A DNA stretch of 64,000 nt from positions 1,864,801 to 1,928,800 of the forward strand of contig NZ_CP015520.1 in assembly GCF_001647085.1 (NCBI RefSeq), given 5' to 3'. Origin of the DNA: Thermococcus piezophilus. Lineage in GTDB: Archaea > Methanobacteriota_B > Thermococci > Thermococcales > Thermococcaceae. Within the stretch, counting starts at the first letter, position 1. Every line of letters starts with the position of its first letter. The position numbers and the translations under genes were made by a program. Under the pieces are notes generated by a model. The model had not been told where the DNA came from. It ran no database searches and was given only the letters and a program-made list of their open reading frames with translations. Positions 9,037 through 18,358 of the stretch are shown here, one piece after another.

Positions 9037-9606
9037 ATGGACATCATCAAGCTCAGGGAACTGCTCGAGAGGGAGCTTTCCTCCAGTGAACTGGCCGAAC
9101 TGGATGAGGACTTCTACCGCGAATTCGACAGCCTTATAAAGGCCCTCAAGCTCAGCGCTGAGAGCTCCCACGAGAGGGGCGAGGACATAGAGGAACGGCT
9201 TTATCTGGCCCAGCTCAACATAGCCGAAAGGCTCATGCGCGAGATAATCAAAATCAGGCTCCACAAAATAGTTGACCTCGCGGTCGAAGGCTTACCCTAC
9301 GGCATGACCGCCGAGGAGAAGAGGATTTTCACCATCCTGCGGGCGTTCATCGAGCGCGAGGAGATACCCGTCGAGGTGCCGACCGAAGGCGTTGAAAAGG
9401 TGGAAGAGGTCCCCGATGAGGAACCCCTACCAAGGCGGGAGATCAGAGAAGCATATCTCATCAAGATTGATATTCCCAAGGTTCTGGATCCGGAGCTTAG
9501 AGAGTATGGACCTTTTAAAGCCGGGGACCTGGTGACACTGCCAAGGGCCATAGCCAAAGTACTCCTCGAACGTGACGCGGCTAAGAAAATCAAGATAGCT
9601 CCGTGA
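9037..9606 (+). CDS. gins51: GINS complex subunit Gins51 (Gins15)
   Basis: A 189-residue protein with the archaeal Gins51 layout: helical A domain (residues 1 to about 105, including the IAERLMREIIKIRLHKI helix), acidic linker (EVPTEGVEKVEEVPDEEP) and a small C-terminal B domain (AYLIKIDIPKVLDPE). Gins51 pairs with Gins23 and binds MCM helicase and the GAN nuclease in the archaeal CMG-like complex. Start is an ATG after GGTGGGAGC. Placement next to PCNA is conserved in Thermococcales. Confidence 0.9.
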   Translation: MDIIKLRELLERELSSSELAELDEDFYREFDSLIKALKLSAESSHERGEDIEERLYLAQLNIAERLMREIIKIRLHKIVDLAVEGLPYGMTAEEKRIFTILRAFIEREEIPVEVPTEGVEKVEEVPDEEPLPRREIREAYLIKIDIPKVLDPELREYGPFKAGDLVTLPRAIAKVLLERDAAKKIKIAP

Positions 9607-9612
9607 TGGGAC

Positions 9613-11523
9613 ATGACGTTCTCAGTGTGCATGCGGGATTGCTACGATACTTGCTCAATAGTGAGCGAGTTCAAAAGCGGTCGCCTAATTGTTAAAGGAA
9701 ACCCCGAGCATCCTTTAACGGCTGGCTTTCTCTGCCCCAAGGGTGCACTTCTGCCGAGGTGGTTCCATTCTAAGGAGAGACTTAGAGAGCCTCTCGTCCG
9801 GACTGGGGAAAGGGGAAGTGGAAACTTCAGGAGGACCAGCTGGGAGGAAGCGATAAACCTCGTTGCCGAGAAGCTCAGGGAAACTATCGAGAAGCACGGA
9901 AGCGAGAGCGTTCTGGTTTATCAGTACGCCGGTGATAGAGGGGTCGTGAACTACGCCTTCCCGCTCAGGCTCTTCCACTATCTCAACATTGCGATGCTTG
10001 ATTATGGAATCTGCGACAGGGCCGGCCAGGAAGCTTTGAGGGACATCTATGGAACTGCAGTTGGAATGGATCCCGAGGAGCTAAAAAGGCAGAAGCTCAT
10101 CGTATACTGGGGCATCAACGCCTTCTGGACGAACCTCCACGGATTCCTGCTGGCGAAGCGTTACGACCTTGAAATTTGGACTGTCGATGTAATAAGGACA
10201 GAAACTGCCAAGAGGAGCGAGAAGTTCTTCCAGATATGGCCAGACACGGACGTTCTCTTTGCCCTGGCCGTAGCGAGGCTCATAATCGAGAACGAGCTCC
10301 ACGATGAAGACTTCGTGAGGGAGAATGTCTATGGTTTTGAAGAATTCAAGAATTATGTAACTAAATTGAACCTTGACCCCGTCGAGCACGAGACGGGTTT
10401 GAGCCGCGAAGAAATCGAGGAGTTCGCCTTCGGCTTCGCCGAGAAGAGGGGTGTTATACACATCGGCTACGGCTTCCAGCGCTCCTTAAGCGGAGGCGAA
10501 GCGGTACGGGCGATAGCGATTCTCCCTGCCTTAGTTGGCCACCGCCTTGGCTTCATCTACGACATGAAGACGATAGACAAGAGCTACGCCGAAGGAGGGT
10601 TTCTTAGAACCAAACCCATTAAGAGGATTCCCCAGATGAAGCTGGCCGAGTACATAGAGCGCGGTGAAATAAAGTTCCTCTACGTCTACAACTCCAACCC
10701 CCTGGCGAGTTTGCCCAATCAGAACAGACTTAGAAAGGCTCTGATTGAGAACGACGTTTTCATGGTTACCCACGACATATTCCTGACCGACACGGCACTC
10801 TTTTCCGATGTCGTTTTGCCGGCGAACACGTTCTTCGAGCGCCTTGACGTAGCCGATTCATACTACCACCGCCACGTAGCTTTGAACGAGCCAGTAGCAA
10901 AGCTTTACGGAAAGAGCAACAGCGAGGTAACGAGGCTTTTGGCCAAGGCCCTTGGCATAGAAAATCCATACCTCTACGAGAGCAACGAGGAAGTAATAAG
11001 GAAGATCCTCGAAGCCAACGGCTTAATCTGGGAGGAGCTGAAGGCTAAGGGTTTCGTAAAGGTTCCAGAAAAGCCGAGGAAGTGGGAAACGCCAAGCGGA
11101 AAGATAGAGTTCTACTCCCAGAGGGCCGTTGGGCGCGGTCTATCACCGTTTCCGGAATACAAACCACCACAGGGCAACTACCCGCTCCGCCTGCTCAGCC
11201 CAACGCACAGAATGACGATAACGAGCCAGTACCACAACACCTACGGGATGATAGATCCAAACCTTTATATGAATCCCGAGGATGCCGCGGAGAGGGAAAT
11301 CTGCGACGGAGACACCGTGGAGGTTTTCAATGACAGGGGGAGGATTAAAACGACCGTGAAACTTAGCGATGACGTTCCTAAAGGCGTCGTCCTGCTCTAC
11401 AAGGCCTTCTGGCCATCGTTGCTCGGCTGGAACGTAAATTTCCTGACGAGTGATAAAACCGTCGAAAAATACGGTAATGGCTCTGCATATCATTCAACTT
11501 GGGTTGATGTGAGAAAAGTTTGA
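9613..11523 (+). CDS. Molybdopterin (tungstopterin)-dependent oxidoreductase, catalytic subunit
   Basis: A 636-residue protein of the DMSO-reductase superfamily. The N-terminal [4Fe-4S] site is CMRDCYDTC plus the Cys of FLCPKG. A Cys in DYGICDRAGQEA near residue 137 is a candidate metal ligand. Pterin-binding segments follow (VYNSNPLASLPNQ, SDVVLPANTFFERLDVADSY), and the C-terminal molydop-binding domain begins near LLSPTHRMTITSQYHN. No signal peptide, so it is cytoplasmic. It starts six bases after gins51, and no small electron-transfer subunit is adjacent. The substrate cannot be named. In Thermococcales tungsten is a likely alternative to molybdenum (inference). Confidence 0.85.
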   Translation: MTFSVCMRDCYDTCSIVSEFKSGRLIVKGNPEHPLTAGFLCPKGALLPRWFHSKERLREPLVRTGERGSGNFRRTSWEEAINLVAEKLRETIEKHGSESVLVYQYAGDRGVVNYAFPLRLFHYLNIAMLDYGICDRAGQEALRDIYGTAVGMDPEELKRQKLIVYWGINAFWTNLHGFLLAKRYDLEIWTVDVIRTETAKRSEKFFQIWPDTDVLFALAVARLIIENELHDEDFVRENVYGFEEFKNYVTKLNLDPVEHETGLSREEIEEFAFGFAEKRGVIHIGYGFQRSLSGGEAVRAIAILPALVGHRLGFIYDMKTIDKSYAEGGFLRTKPIKRIPQMKLAEYIERGEIKFLYVYNSNPLASLPNQNRLRKALIENDVFMVTHDIFLTDTALFSDVVLPANTFFERLDVADSYYHRHVALNEPVAKLYGKSNSEVTRLLAKALGIENPYLYESNEEVIRKILEANGLIWEELKAKGFVKVPEKPRKWETPSGKIEFYSQRAVGRGLSPFPEYKPPQGNYPLRLLSPTHRMTITSQYHNTYGMIDPNLYMNPEDAAEREICDGDTVEVFNDRGRIKTTVKLSDDVPKGVVLLYKAFWPSLLGWNVNFLTSDKTVEKYGNGSAYHSTWVDVRKV

Positions 11524-11541
11524 GGCGAAATCTCGGCCAAG

Positions 11542-11605
11542 ATGTTCTCTTTCTGACAACCTACACCGATATTTTAATAACAAAATGACAGTAAATAGAG
11601 AACAT
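11542..11605. repeat. Inverted repeat upstream of peroxiredoxin gene
   Basis: ATGTTCTCT at 11542-11550 is matched by AGAGAACAT at 11597-11605 (nine-base perfect arms, 46-base interval). A second pair, CGAACA (11614-11619) and TGTTCG (11646-11651), follows. All lie between the oxidoreductase stop and the peroxiredoxin TATA box. They could be spaced operator half-sites or an RNA terminator stem; the sequence alone does not decide. Confidence 0.4.
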
Positions 11606-11683
11606 TCTTTGCACGAACAACTCAGAGCTTATTAAGTAGATTGGATGTTCGTCAATGCAGATGTCGTTAGCCGAACCGAAAGA

Positions 11684-11692
11684 TTTATATAA
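11684..11692 (+). promoter_or_regulatory. TATA box of peroxiredoxin promoter
   Basis: TTTATATAA preceded by a purine-rich CCGAAAGA BRE-like stretch, 58 bases before the ATG at 11750. It is the only strong TATA in the 226-base gap. Confidence 0.6.
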
Positions 11693-11749
11693 TCGAACCA
11701 AGCAGGTTTATAGTGAAAAAAACACACAAAAAGTAAGAGGTGATGAAAG

Positions 11750-12400
11750 ATGGTCGTCATAGGAGAAAAGTTCCCAGAGGTTGAGGTTAAGACTACCCAC
11801 GGAGTGATAAAGCTCCCGGACTACTTCGCCGAGAAGGGCAAGTGGTTCATACTCTTCAGTCATCCGGCTGACTTCACCCCGGTCTGTACCACCGAGTTCT
11901 ATGCAATGCAGAAGAGGGCTGAGGAGTTCAGGAAGCTTGGCGTCGAGCCCATCGGACTGAGCGTTGACCAGGTCTTCAGCCACATCAAGTGGATGGAGTG
12001 GATTAAGGATAACCTCGGCGTCGAGATCGACTTCCCCATCATAGCCGATGACCGCGGTGAGCTCGCCGACAAGCTCGGCATGATCCCAAGCGGTGCTTCG
12101 ATAACGGCAAGGGCAGTTTTCATCGTTGACGACAAGGGCGTTATCAGGGCGATAGTTTACTACCCGGCTGAGGTCGGCAGGGACTGGGATGAGATACTCA
12201 GGCTCGTAAAGGCCCTCAAGATAAGCACCGAGAAAGGCGTCGCACTTCCACACAAGTGGCCGAACAACGAGCTCATCGGTGACAAGGTCATCATCCCGCC
12301 GGCTGCCACCATCGAAGAGAAGAAGGCCCGCGAGGATGCCAAGGCCAAGGGCGAGATCGAGTGCTACGACTGGTGGTTCTGTTACAAGAAGCTTGAGTGA
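11750..12400 (+). CDS. Peroxiredoxin, archaeal Prx6-type with C-terminal Cys pair
   Basis: A 216-residue thiol peroxidase reducing hydrogen peroxide and alkyl hydroperoxides. The peroxidatic Cys is in [13 protein letters not shown] near residue 46; the catalytic Arg side is supplied by [13 protein letters not shown]. Two more Cys sit in the C-terminal CYDWWFC, as in the decameric Aeropyrum and Pyrococcus enzymes, where one of them resolves the sulfenate. The ATG follows GAGGTGATGAAAG. It has its own promoter. This is one of three distinct peroxiredoxins in the window. Confidence 0.93.
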   Translation: MVVIGEKFPEVEVKTTHGVIKLPDYFAEKGKWFILFSHPADFTPVCTTEFYAMQKRAEEFRKLGVEPIGLSVDQVFSHIKWMEWIKDNLGVEIDFPIIADDRGELADKLGMIPSGASITARAVFIVDDKGVIRAIVYYPAEVGRDWDEILRLVKALKISTEKGVALPHKWPNNELIGDKVIIPPAATIEEKKAREDAKAKGEIECYDWWFCYKKLE

Positions 12401-12438
12401 AAATGGACTTTTGGCCTTCTTTTCTGATTTCTCTTCTG

Positions 12439-12456
12439 TTGGGCTGTAAAGCCCAA
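12439..12456. terminator. Hairpin between convergent peroxiredoxin and ABC genes
   Basis: TTGGGCT and AGCCCAA form a perfect seven-pair stem with a GTAA loop. It lies between two convergent genes and can act for both strands. There is no long T-run directly after it on the plus strand. Confidence 0.5.
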
Positions 12457-12479
12457 AATAAAAGCTAAAGCAAGGATTT

Positions 12480-13184
12480 TCAAAGCACCCTCTTCTTGAA
12501 CAGCACTACAAGTGGGACAAGCCACGCTAGGTGAACCGCCAGCCCCGGCCAGAAATCGCCGTAGTCGTTGAAAGGAATTCCCTCGAAGAGCCTGTGGATC
12601 CAGTAGGTCGGAAGAAAGGCCGTGAACTTGCTCCAATCAGTTGATATGTTCCTGGCGATCACGATGAACTTTATGGCCGGCGGAAGGATTAGCAGCCAGC
12701 CGGCGACTTTTGAAACTGTCAAAGCCTGCATCCTAGTCTCCGAGAAGTCAGTTATCAACAGCGCATAGGTCCACACTTCAATGATGAAAAGTGCCATGAG
12801 CGCCAGGAGGCCTTTCCACGGAACCGTTATGTCAAGAATTTTCGGCGCCAGGCCCGTGAGGATACCCGTTACAGCAGATGCCCAGAGGAGTCTGTACGTT
12901 AAGAAGGCCTCGCTCGATATCGGAATCACCTGAAGGGCCTCTATAGTTTTCTCTTCCTTTTCGTTGGCCATCATGAAGCCAGGAATCATGCCGAAGATGA
13001 GGGGAATGAAGATGATGGAAAAGATTGCCGCAGGCGGATAGAGAGCCCTCAGCCGGTCCTTGAAGTAGCGGACGACGAAAAGGAGGATTAGGGTAATGGC
13101 GATGCTGTAAACGAGCATCGGGTCCCTTTTCAGCATCTTCCAGTCAATCCTGTAAATGGCGAGGAACTTCCTCACAAAACTCAT
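12480..13184 (-). CDS. ABC exporter permease (second)
   Basis: A 234-residue ABC-2-like membrane protein with about six membrane segments (SIAITLILLFVVRYF, AIFSIIFIPLIFGMIPGF, VPWKGLLALMALFIIEVW, VHLAWLVPLVVLF). The MANEKEEKTIEALQVIPIS motif, with an EKE-T core after the second helix, is typical of ABC-2 and fluoroquinolone-exporter-type permeases. Its ATG overlaps the stop of the upstream permease. With the ATPase gene it would form one exporter; the substrate is unknown. Because the ATPase is frameshifted, the system may be inactive. Confidence 0.8.
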   Translation of the reverse strand: MSFVRKFLAIYRIDWKMLKRDPMLVYSIAITLILLFVVRYFKDRLRALYPPAAIFSIIFIPLIFGMIPGFMMANEKEEKTIEALQVIPISSEAFLTYRLLWASAVTGILTGLAPKILDITVPWKGLLALMALFIIEVWTYALLITDFSETRMQALTVSKVAGWLLILPPAIKFIVIARNISTDWSKFTAFLPTYWIHRLFEGIPFNDYGDFWPGLAVHLAWLVPLVVLFKKRVL

Positions 13185-13885
13185 CCCAATCCCTCCACGG
13201 CGTATTTGTAAAAGCGGATTTTAGCGAGGTAGTATGCTACGATGCCCCAGATTACAAGGGCAATGCCCGACCACATCAGCGTTTCCCTCGCTATCTCCTC
13301 GAAGCCCGCGTGGAAGAAGTAGAGCCCCGGATAGCTCGGTATAACGTAGAGCACCTTTCCCCATGGGCCGCTTATGAGCCCGTGGTATGCCGCAAAGGGC
13401 AGGAAGGAAAGCACCATGACGGCCAGCAGGGGCACGAAGTAGTCGTCCAGATCCCTGTATTTTGCAGCTATCGCTATGCCGAGGAGGGTGTAGACCACCG
13501 AGACCAGCAGAGTTCCGATGAGCACGTAGGCGATTTGGACGTTGAAGCCAGCGCCGACGACCACTATCACCAGCGCCCCGATAAGAGCTAGTAAAGCCAT
13601 GATAACCGTTTTGGAGAGGTAATAGTCGCGCCACTCCATCGGCGTCACGGAGAGCGCTCCAATAGTGCCGTCCTTCTTGTCGGAGAATATCGAGGTTCCA
13701 ATGAACATAAAGCCGAGCAGACCTGGCTCGATAAATATGAAAAGCGGTGCCATCGTCGGGACGTACCCCTCCGGGAAGGGCCTCAGCATAACGCCGTAAG
13801 CCAGGGCCGCGAGGAAGTATATGGGGCAGGTGTAGTTCCTCATGACCACCTTGAACTCGACCTTCATAAGCTGGGCAAAGCTCAT
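13181..13885 (-). CDS. ABC exporter permease (first)
   Basis: A 234-residue permease with six hydrophobic segments. The cytoplasmic signature IFSDKKDGTIGALSVTPM parallels that of the downstream permease, so the two are diverged paralogues forming a heterodimeric channel. The start overlaps the ATPase stop (ATGA). It belongs to the same minus-strand operon; the substrate is unknown. Confidence 0.8.
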   Translation of the reverse strand: MSFAQLMKVEFKVVMRNYTCPIYFLAALAYGVMLRPFPEGYVPTMAPLFIFIEPGLLGFMFIGTSIFSDKKDGTIGALSVTPMEWRDYYLSKTVIMALLALIGALVIVVVGAGFNVQIAYVLIGTLLVSVVYTLLGIAIAAKYRDLDDYFVPLLAVMVLSFLPFAAYHGLISGPWGKVLYVIPSYPGLYFFHAGFEEIARETLMWSGIALVIWGIVAYYLAKIRFYKYAVEGLG

Positions 13886-14732
13886 ACGAGCCTCCTCCCC
13901 GTCACCTTTAGGAATATCTCCTCGAGCGTAGGCTCCTCCGTGTTTATCCTTCTTACCTCGTGGTTCCGGAGGATTTCGAGGAACTCCTCGTTCTGACCCA
14001 AACCTTCTAGCGGGAATTCTCTAACCTCAACGTTGCCACTGGCGGCATATTCAACCTTAACAACCCTCTTACCCATCTTGACCTTGAGCTCCTTCGGGCT
14101 GTCCACGAGCCTCACAGCACCGTCCACTATGAAGGCTACCCTGTCGCAGAGCTCGTCCGCCACGTACATGTTGTGTGTCGTTAGAAAAATCGTCTTTCCG
14201 TTCTCCCGCATCTCAAGGAGCATGTCCTTAATCTTCCTTGCGCTTCCAGGGTCGAGACCCTCTAAAGGCTCATCGAGAAAGAGTATCTCCGGATCAGGGA
14301 GGAAGGCCTCGCGAGGTCGAGCTTCTTCTTCATGCCCTTGGAAAGCTTCCCAACCAACTGGTCTGCTTCCTTGTCAAGGCCCACTATCTTGAGCACATCC
14401 ATGGGGTCGAGGTGCTTCTTGTAGAAGGAGGCAAAGAACTCAAGGTTTTCACGGGCCGTGAGCTTCGAGTAAATTGCTGGAAACTCAAAGGAGACGCCTA
14501 TTTTCTGGTAGTAGTCCTTGCTCCACTCTCTTAAGTCTTTTCCAAAGACTCTAACCTTGCCGTCGTAGTCCTTGATTATCTTGACCAAGATTTTAACTGT
14601 TGTCGTTTTTCCTGCCCCGTTGGGACCCAAAAAGCCGTAGATTTCCCCTTCCTCAACGGAGAAGCTCAGGTTTTCAACGCCTCTTACTTCGCCGTAGGAT
14701 TTCCTAACGTTTTCGACCTCGATAACAGGCAT
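13882..14732 (-). pseudogene. ABC exporter ATPase with single-base frameshift
   Basis: The N-terminal part (from ATG at 14732, after GGTGGGAGC) carries Walker A GPNGAGKTTT, the Q-loop region FEFPAIYSKLTARENLEFF and the signature LSKGMKKKLDLAR. The frame breaks near 14308: one base appears to be missing after CTCGCGAGG. The remainder continues in another frame with Walker B ILFLDEPLEGLD, TIFLTTHNMYVADEL (H-loop) and a C-terminal domain to 13882. Restoring one base gives an intact ATPase of about 283 residues. Both permeases downstream are intact, so a sequencing error or very recent mutation is possible. Confidence 0.8.
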
Positions 14733-14838
14733 GCTCCCACCGGAGTGATTACGGTGGAAAACCACTTAACCTTGACTCCCGCCCTATACGCGGGCGTGAT
14801 GCGCTCTTTCATTAAAAAGAAAATGTGAGCTTCGAATT

Positions 14839-15362
14839 TTACCCCTCCCTTCTGGGCTTTTCACCTATAACCATTATCTCAATGTCGTCGAAATCCACCT
14901 TTCTCTTTCCCCATCTTCCAGCAGTGCCTCCCCAACTGGCTTTTACTTCAAACCCCACCATTTTGAACATTAAGTAAAGCTCCGTAGGGACATAAACGCG
15001 TTCTCTAATCGGGATTTTTGTACCATTGGGTGCCTCAATTTCCTCAAAGAACGTCATGGCGTTTGGGTCGAAGGTTTCTTTGGCTATGTCCTCGTTTGAT
15101 GCTCCTTTAACTCTTGAAAGGGCAATTAGGGCAGCCAAAATAAATTTCCCGCCGGGCTTTAGGGATTCCTAAATGTTCTTGAGTATCGCCAAGTCGTGCT
15201 CTATTGGGTCGTCACTTGAACCGATTAACGAAAAAGCACCTTCGCAGAGGCATATGGCAGCGTCAAATTCCTCCTCACGCTTAAACTTCGTGGCGTCTGC
15301 TTTTATGAACTCCACTTCAACACCTTCTTTTTGAGCTCGTTTTATTGCTTCTTCAAGCATTC
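14839..15362 (-). pseudogene. Truncated SAM-dependent methyltransferase fragment
   Basis: Reading on the minus strand from about 15362, the fragment starts inside a methyltransferase core (LSASARMLEEAIKRAQ), continues with VEFIKADATKF and EFDAAICLCEGAFSLIG, meets an in-frame TAG at 15169-15171, then resumes in the same frame (SLKPGGKFILAALIALSRV) to a stop at 14839. The N-terminal glycine-rich SAM-binding motif is missing. The missing 5' end coincides with the start of an unrelated plus-strand fragment at about 15363, so the truncation reflects a recombination junction. Confidence 0.75.
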
Positions 15363-15559
15363 TTGCACTGGCTGAAAGCTTGGGATGAGTGGAATCACTA
15401 ATCGAGCTCCCAGCTTTGATGACTCATGCTTCTCTTTCAAAAGAGGAAAGGGAGAAAGTTGGCATAAAAGACTCCCTCATCAGGGCCTCAGTTGGAATAG
15501 AAGACGTTGGGGACTTAATTGAGAACTTGGAAAAAGGCTTCAGGGTGATAAGGCAATGA
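15363..15559 (+). pseudogene. C-terminal fragment of a Cys/Met-metabolism PLP enzyme
   Basis: The piece reads LALAESLG, a TGA in place of an expected glycine codon, then VESLIELPALMTHASLSKEE, VGIKDSLIRASVGIEDV and DLIENLEKGF before a TGA at 15557-15559. This is the conserved C-terminus of cystathionine gamma-synthase or O-acetylhomoserine sulfhydrylase-type enzymes. About 80% of the gene, including the PLP lysine, is absent. Its end overlaps the ATG of the next fragment (ATGA), which suggests the two were once co-transcribed. Confidence 0.7.
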
Positions 15560-16293
15560 TACCAAGCATCAGCGAGTTAAAGAATTCTTGAAAAAGCTCG
15601 GCTTCGATGAGAGTGCTATTAATGAGCTCGTGGAACAGATAGAGTACTTTGAAGGAGAAGCACCCCAAAGGGACGATATCGTGAGGAGCTACTTTAAGGA
15701 GGAGTGCATAGAGACAATAGTTGACGACATAGTTGAAGAAATCCTAAAGCTAAACAAGGAAAAGCATTAAGCTCTTAGACGTTGCAGCTGGCTCAGGGTT
15801 TTTTACATAGAGAATCAAGAAGAAGCTTGAGGAGAGAGAAGCTAAAGTAGACGTGTATGCTTTAGATATAACGCCAAGCATGCTGAGGAGGCTTAATGAA
15901 AAAGGGATAGCACCCATTTGGGGAGTTGCCGAGAAAATTAGGGAATTCATTGAGATTGCCAACGAGCACTACGGCATAAATGCTCCAAAAGAATTCGACG
16001 TCGTGCTCTCCACTCTGGCATTCCACCGCTCCCTGAAGCCTGAAATAGTACTAAAGAGCATGAAGAGTGTTTTAAAAGAAAGCAGTAAAGTGATAATAGT
16101 TGACATCCTCAAACACGAACACGAGGAGTTCAAAGAAACTTTGAAAGATACTCACCTCGGGTTCACGCTGGAAGAAATAGAAGGGCTCGCCTCGAGGATA
16201 TTTCCAAAAGTGATGGCACAGTACATAGATGCCTACTGTGAAGTTGATGGCGTCATCGTAGGGCTCTATAATGCCGTGCTCTATAAAAAATAA
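15556..16293 (+). pseudogene. Frameshifted class I SAM-dependent methyltransferase
   Basis: A gene of about 245 codons broken three times. It begins MIPSISELK, shifts frame near 15585, continues LKKLGFDESAINELVEQIEY, shifts again near 15767, then gives the SAM-binding motif LDVAAGSGFFT followed by an in-frame TAG near 15808, and finally VYALDITPSMLRRLNEKG to VIVGLYNAVLYKK. The motif I glycines and the DIT acidic residue are present, so the ancestor was an active methyltransferase. Substrate unknown. Codon use is AT-richer than the flanking genes. Confidence 0.75.
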
Positions 16294-16301
16294 AAAAGAT
16301 A

Positions 16302-16592
16302 TCAGCTTTCCAACAGCCTTCTCTTCCTTCTTTCGTACTCTTCGTCATCTATTTCTCCCCTTGCATACTTCTCGTCAAGTATCTCAAGTGCGCTCTTTTT
16401 TGATGTGCCACTTGAACTCTGCTCGATTATCCACTTAATGAACCATACTACTCCAACTATTATTGCAACCCAAAACAGGAGCATGAATATTGCTCCAAAG
16501 ATTCCAAAGTATCCAAATCCCATCATATGATGCCACCCCCATTCACCTTCTCCCACATGAAGGAGATAATTTCCAAAACTTTCAAATGTCAT
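16302..16592 (-). CDS. SHOCT-domain small membrane protein
   Basis: About 96 residues from an ATG at 16592; the frame is open upstream to 16712, but that part is low-complexity and AT-rich. A His/Gly-rich segment (WGWHHMMGFGYFG) precedes one transmembrane helix (FMLLFWVAIIVGVVWFIKW). The C-terminus is a SHOCT motif (LEILDEKYARGEIDDEEYE, then RRKRRLLES), a short oligomerisation element. SHOCT proteins with His/Met-rich N-termini often sit beside metal-transport genes, but here the neighbours are pseudogenes. Function unknown. Confidence 0.7.
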   Translation of the reverse strand: MTFESFGNYLLHVGEGEWGWHHMMGFGYFGIFGAIFMLLFWVAIIVGVVWFIKWIIEQSSSGTSKKSALEILDEKYARGEIDDEEYERRKRRLLES

Positions 16593-16767
16593 TTTACTCG
16601 CCTCATGTTCTATTATGTGTAAAAGATTATAGAGATTATTGTTATCGAAATTGAAGAATTTTTCAAGAAATTTTTTCAAAGTGTGAAATAAAACACCCAT
16701 TAAACCATACAATCTGCATGGACAATCTTTAAAATTAAGTTATTAAAATTCATAACTTGATGATAGT

Positions 16768-17302
16768 ATGGCAAAGATACTTGCTAGGGTTAGTGAAAAA
16801 GATGTAACCTCAGCTATAGTTGAAACGTTCTATGAGATGCTTAGGAACCACACAGAATCGGACGTAATAGTGGTGGAAGCGGGACCAAGTGGATTGATGG
16901 CAGCAAAAGAACTTGCAAAAGCGGGCAGGAAAGTTTTGGTTATAGAAAGGAACAGCTATCTTGGAGGAGGCTTTTGGATCGGAGGGTTCTTAATGAACAA
17001 GATAACAGTGAGAGCACCAGCACAGGAGGTGTTAAAGTTGCAGGTGTTGTGGTTAACTGGACTCCAGTTCAGGCTTTACCAAGGTAAATAACCTGTGTTG
17101 ATCCAATAGCCATTGAATCAACGCTTGTAATAGATGCTACTAGACACGATGCCTTTGTTGCTAAGAAGCTTGAAGAAAAAGGCATAAGGCAGTTTCTACA
17201 GTCTTTGGACTTCCAAGAATGGGACCAACCTTTGGAGCAATGCTCTTAATCGAAAAGAGAGCTGCTGAAGTGGCTTTAGAAAAGCTCAAAGAACTGGAGT
17301 GA
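16768..17302 (+). pseudogene. thi4: Thiazole synthase Thi4 remnant
   Basis: The N-terminal 75 codons match archaeal Thi4: LARVSEKDVTSAIVETFYE, a Rossmann motif VEAGPSGLMAAKELAKAG, and IERNSYLGGGFWIGG. About 50 codons are then missing near 17000-17020. The C-terminal half continues in another frame ([50 protein letters not shown]) with a stop near 17086 and a further frame change before the TGA at 17302. Thi4 makes the thiazole moiety of thiamine. The internal deletion shows this copy is dead. Confidence 0.8.
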
Positions 17303-17307
17303 TACAA

Positions 17308-17955
17308 ATGAAGATTCACATTGAAGATGCCCCTTGAGAGTTCTTTTCATTTTTTGAGGAGATCAGGAAGGTCTTCAAATTCCCTGTGGAGTTTAGCCCC
17401 TATGTATTTAAAAACCCTATTCTGGCATACATAAGAGTGAGAAGTCCAAATAAGAAAGAATTTTGCGAGCCATTTCCGATTGAAGTCGAGAATGAAAAGA
17501 AGGGTCTCATAAAAGAGGTTATCTATGACGGTGTAGAACTGCTACAATATTTCTCATGAGACGTTGATACCTCTGAGCCGACAGTTTTGATAACGAACAG
17601 GCTTGTAGCCACATTTGGAGAGGATGGACGATATTACCTTAGAATGATTGTAATGGGGCCCACAGCAATAATTTAACTCAAGGGGATACTCTATGCCCCA
17701 GCAAAGCCTCTCCAATATTATATGATGCATCCATTTGGATTTGATGACAAAATCGATGTAGATGTTGGCAAAGTGTTAAAAATGCTCCTCCTTCAGTTCT
17801 ATACTTATTTTAAGCATGAAGAAATCTTTTGCGGGAACGAGGAATGCATGCTCCACAATTGCCATACAACAGAGGAAATAAAGAAGGTGAAAGGGTTGTG
17901 TGAAAAACATAAAAAGATGCTTGGAGATGTTGTGAATTTAAGGGGACTATCATAG
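17308..17955 (+). pseudogene. Stop-riddled gene resembling archaeal DUF6775-type putative metallopeptidase
   Basis: One frame runs 215 codons with three in-frame stops (TGA near 17335, TGA near 17559, TAA near 17675) and no frameshift. Segments include VEFSPYVFKNPILAYIRV, PTVLITNRLVATFGEDGRYY, LYAPAKPLQYYMMHPFGFDD and a Cys/His-rich CGNEECMLHNCHTTEE followed by GLCEKHKKML. The layout recalls archaeal DUF6775 putative metallopeptidases; I am not certain of this. Because the frame is preserved, decay seems recent and by point mutation. It starts five bases after the thi4 remnant. Confidence 0.5.
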
Positions 17956-18196
17956 ATAGAGTTAATGCTCGTTGCTATGATTTTAAAATAGTACTTTTAG
18001 GAGTAACCAAATTTTTAAAGTTTTGAATACTACCTAAAGTTTTATTTTATTATCTGCCTAGAATTTGTGAAAAGAAGTTTTTTGAGGACTTACTTTTTTA
18101 GAAATTTGTTAACTTTAGATTATTGATTACAAGTTAGGAAGAATTATAACTATACAGCAACTTAATATGTGTGGTATTAAACTGGAGGGAGTATCA

Positions 18197-18358
18197 ATGA
18201 AAGGGTATATCCCTCCCATCGGAGAGGGTCTCGGACACGAGCTTAGCAGTGTTATAGTTGGAGCAGGGCTAACATTCACTCAGATTATGCCAGTTCTTTT
18301 CGTAGTTATTTGGTCTCTGCAGTTAAAAGAGAAAACATTAGGAGGTGAAAGTGCATGA
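18197..18358 (+). CDS. Small hydrophobic peptide, possible RiPP precursor
   Basis: A 53-residue peptide with an ATG eight bases after GGAGGG. The N-terminal half is glycine-rich (GYIPPIGEGLGHELS), followed by one hydrophobic segment (IMPVLFVVIWSL) and a charged tail with a GG (KEKTLGGESA). I do not recognise the family. Its stop overlaps the start of a second small hydrophobic peptide gene. Both precede a radical-SAM fragment and an ABC ATPase fragment, an order seen in peptide-modification clusters. A precursor role is inference. Confidence 0.5.
   Translation: MKGYIPPIGEGLGHELSSVIVGAGLTFTQIMPVLFVVIWSLQLKEKTLGGESA

Noticed and set aside
17308..17955. In-frame TGA codons as selenocysteine
   Set aside because: A TAA is also present in the frame, the TGA sites are not in catalytic-type motifs, and I know of no Sec system in Thermococcus.
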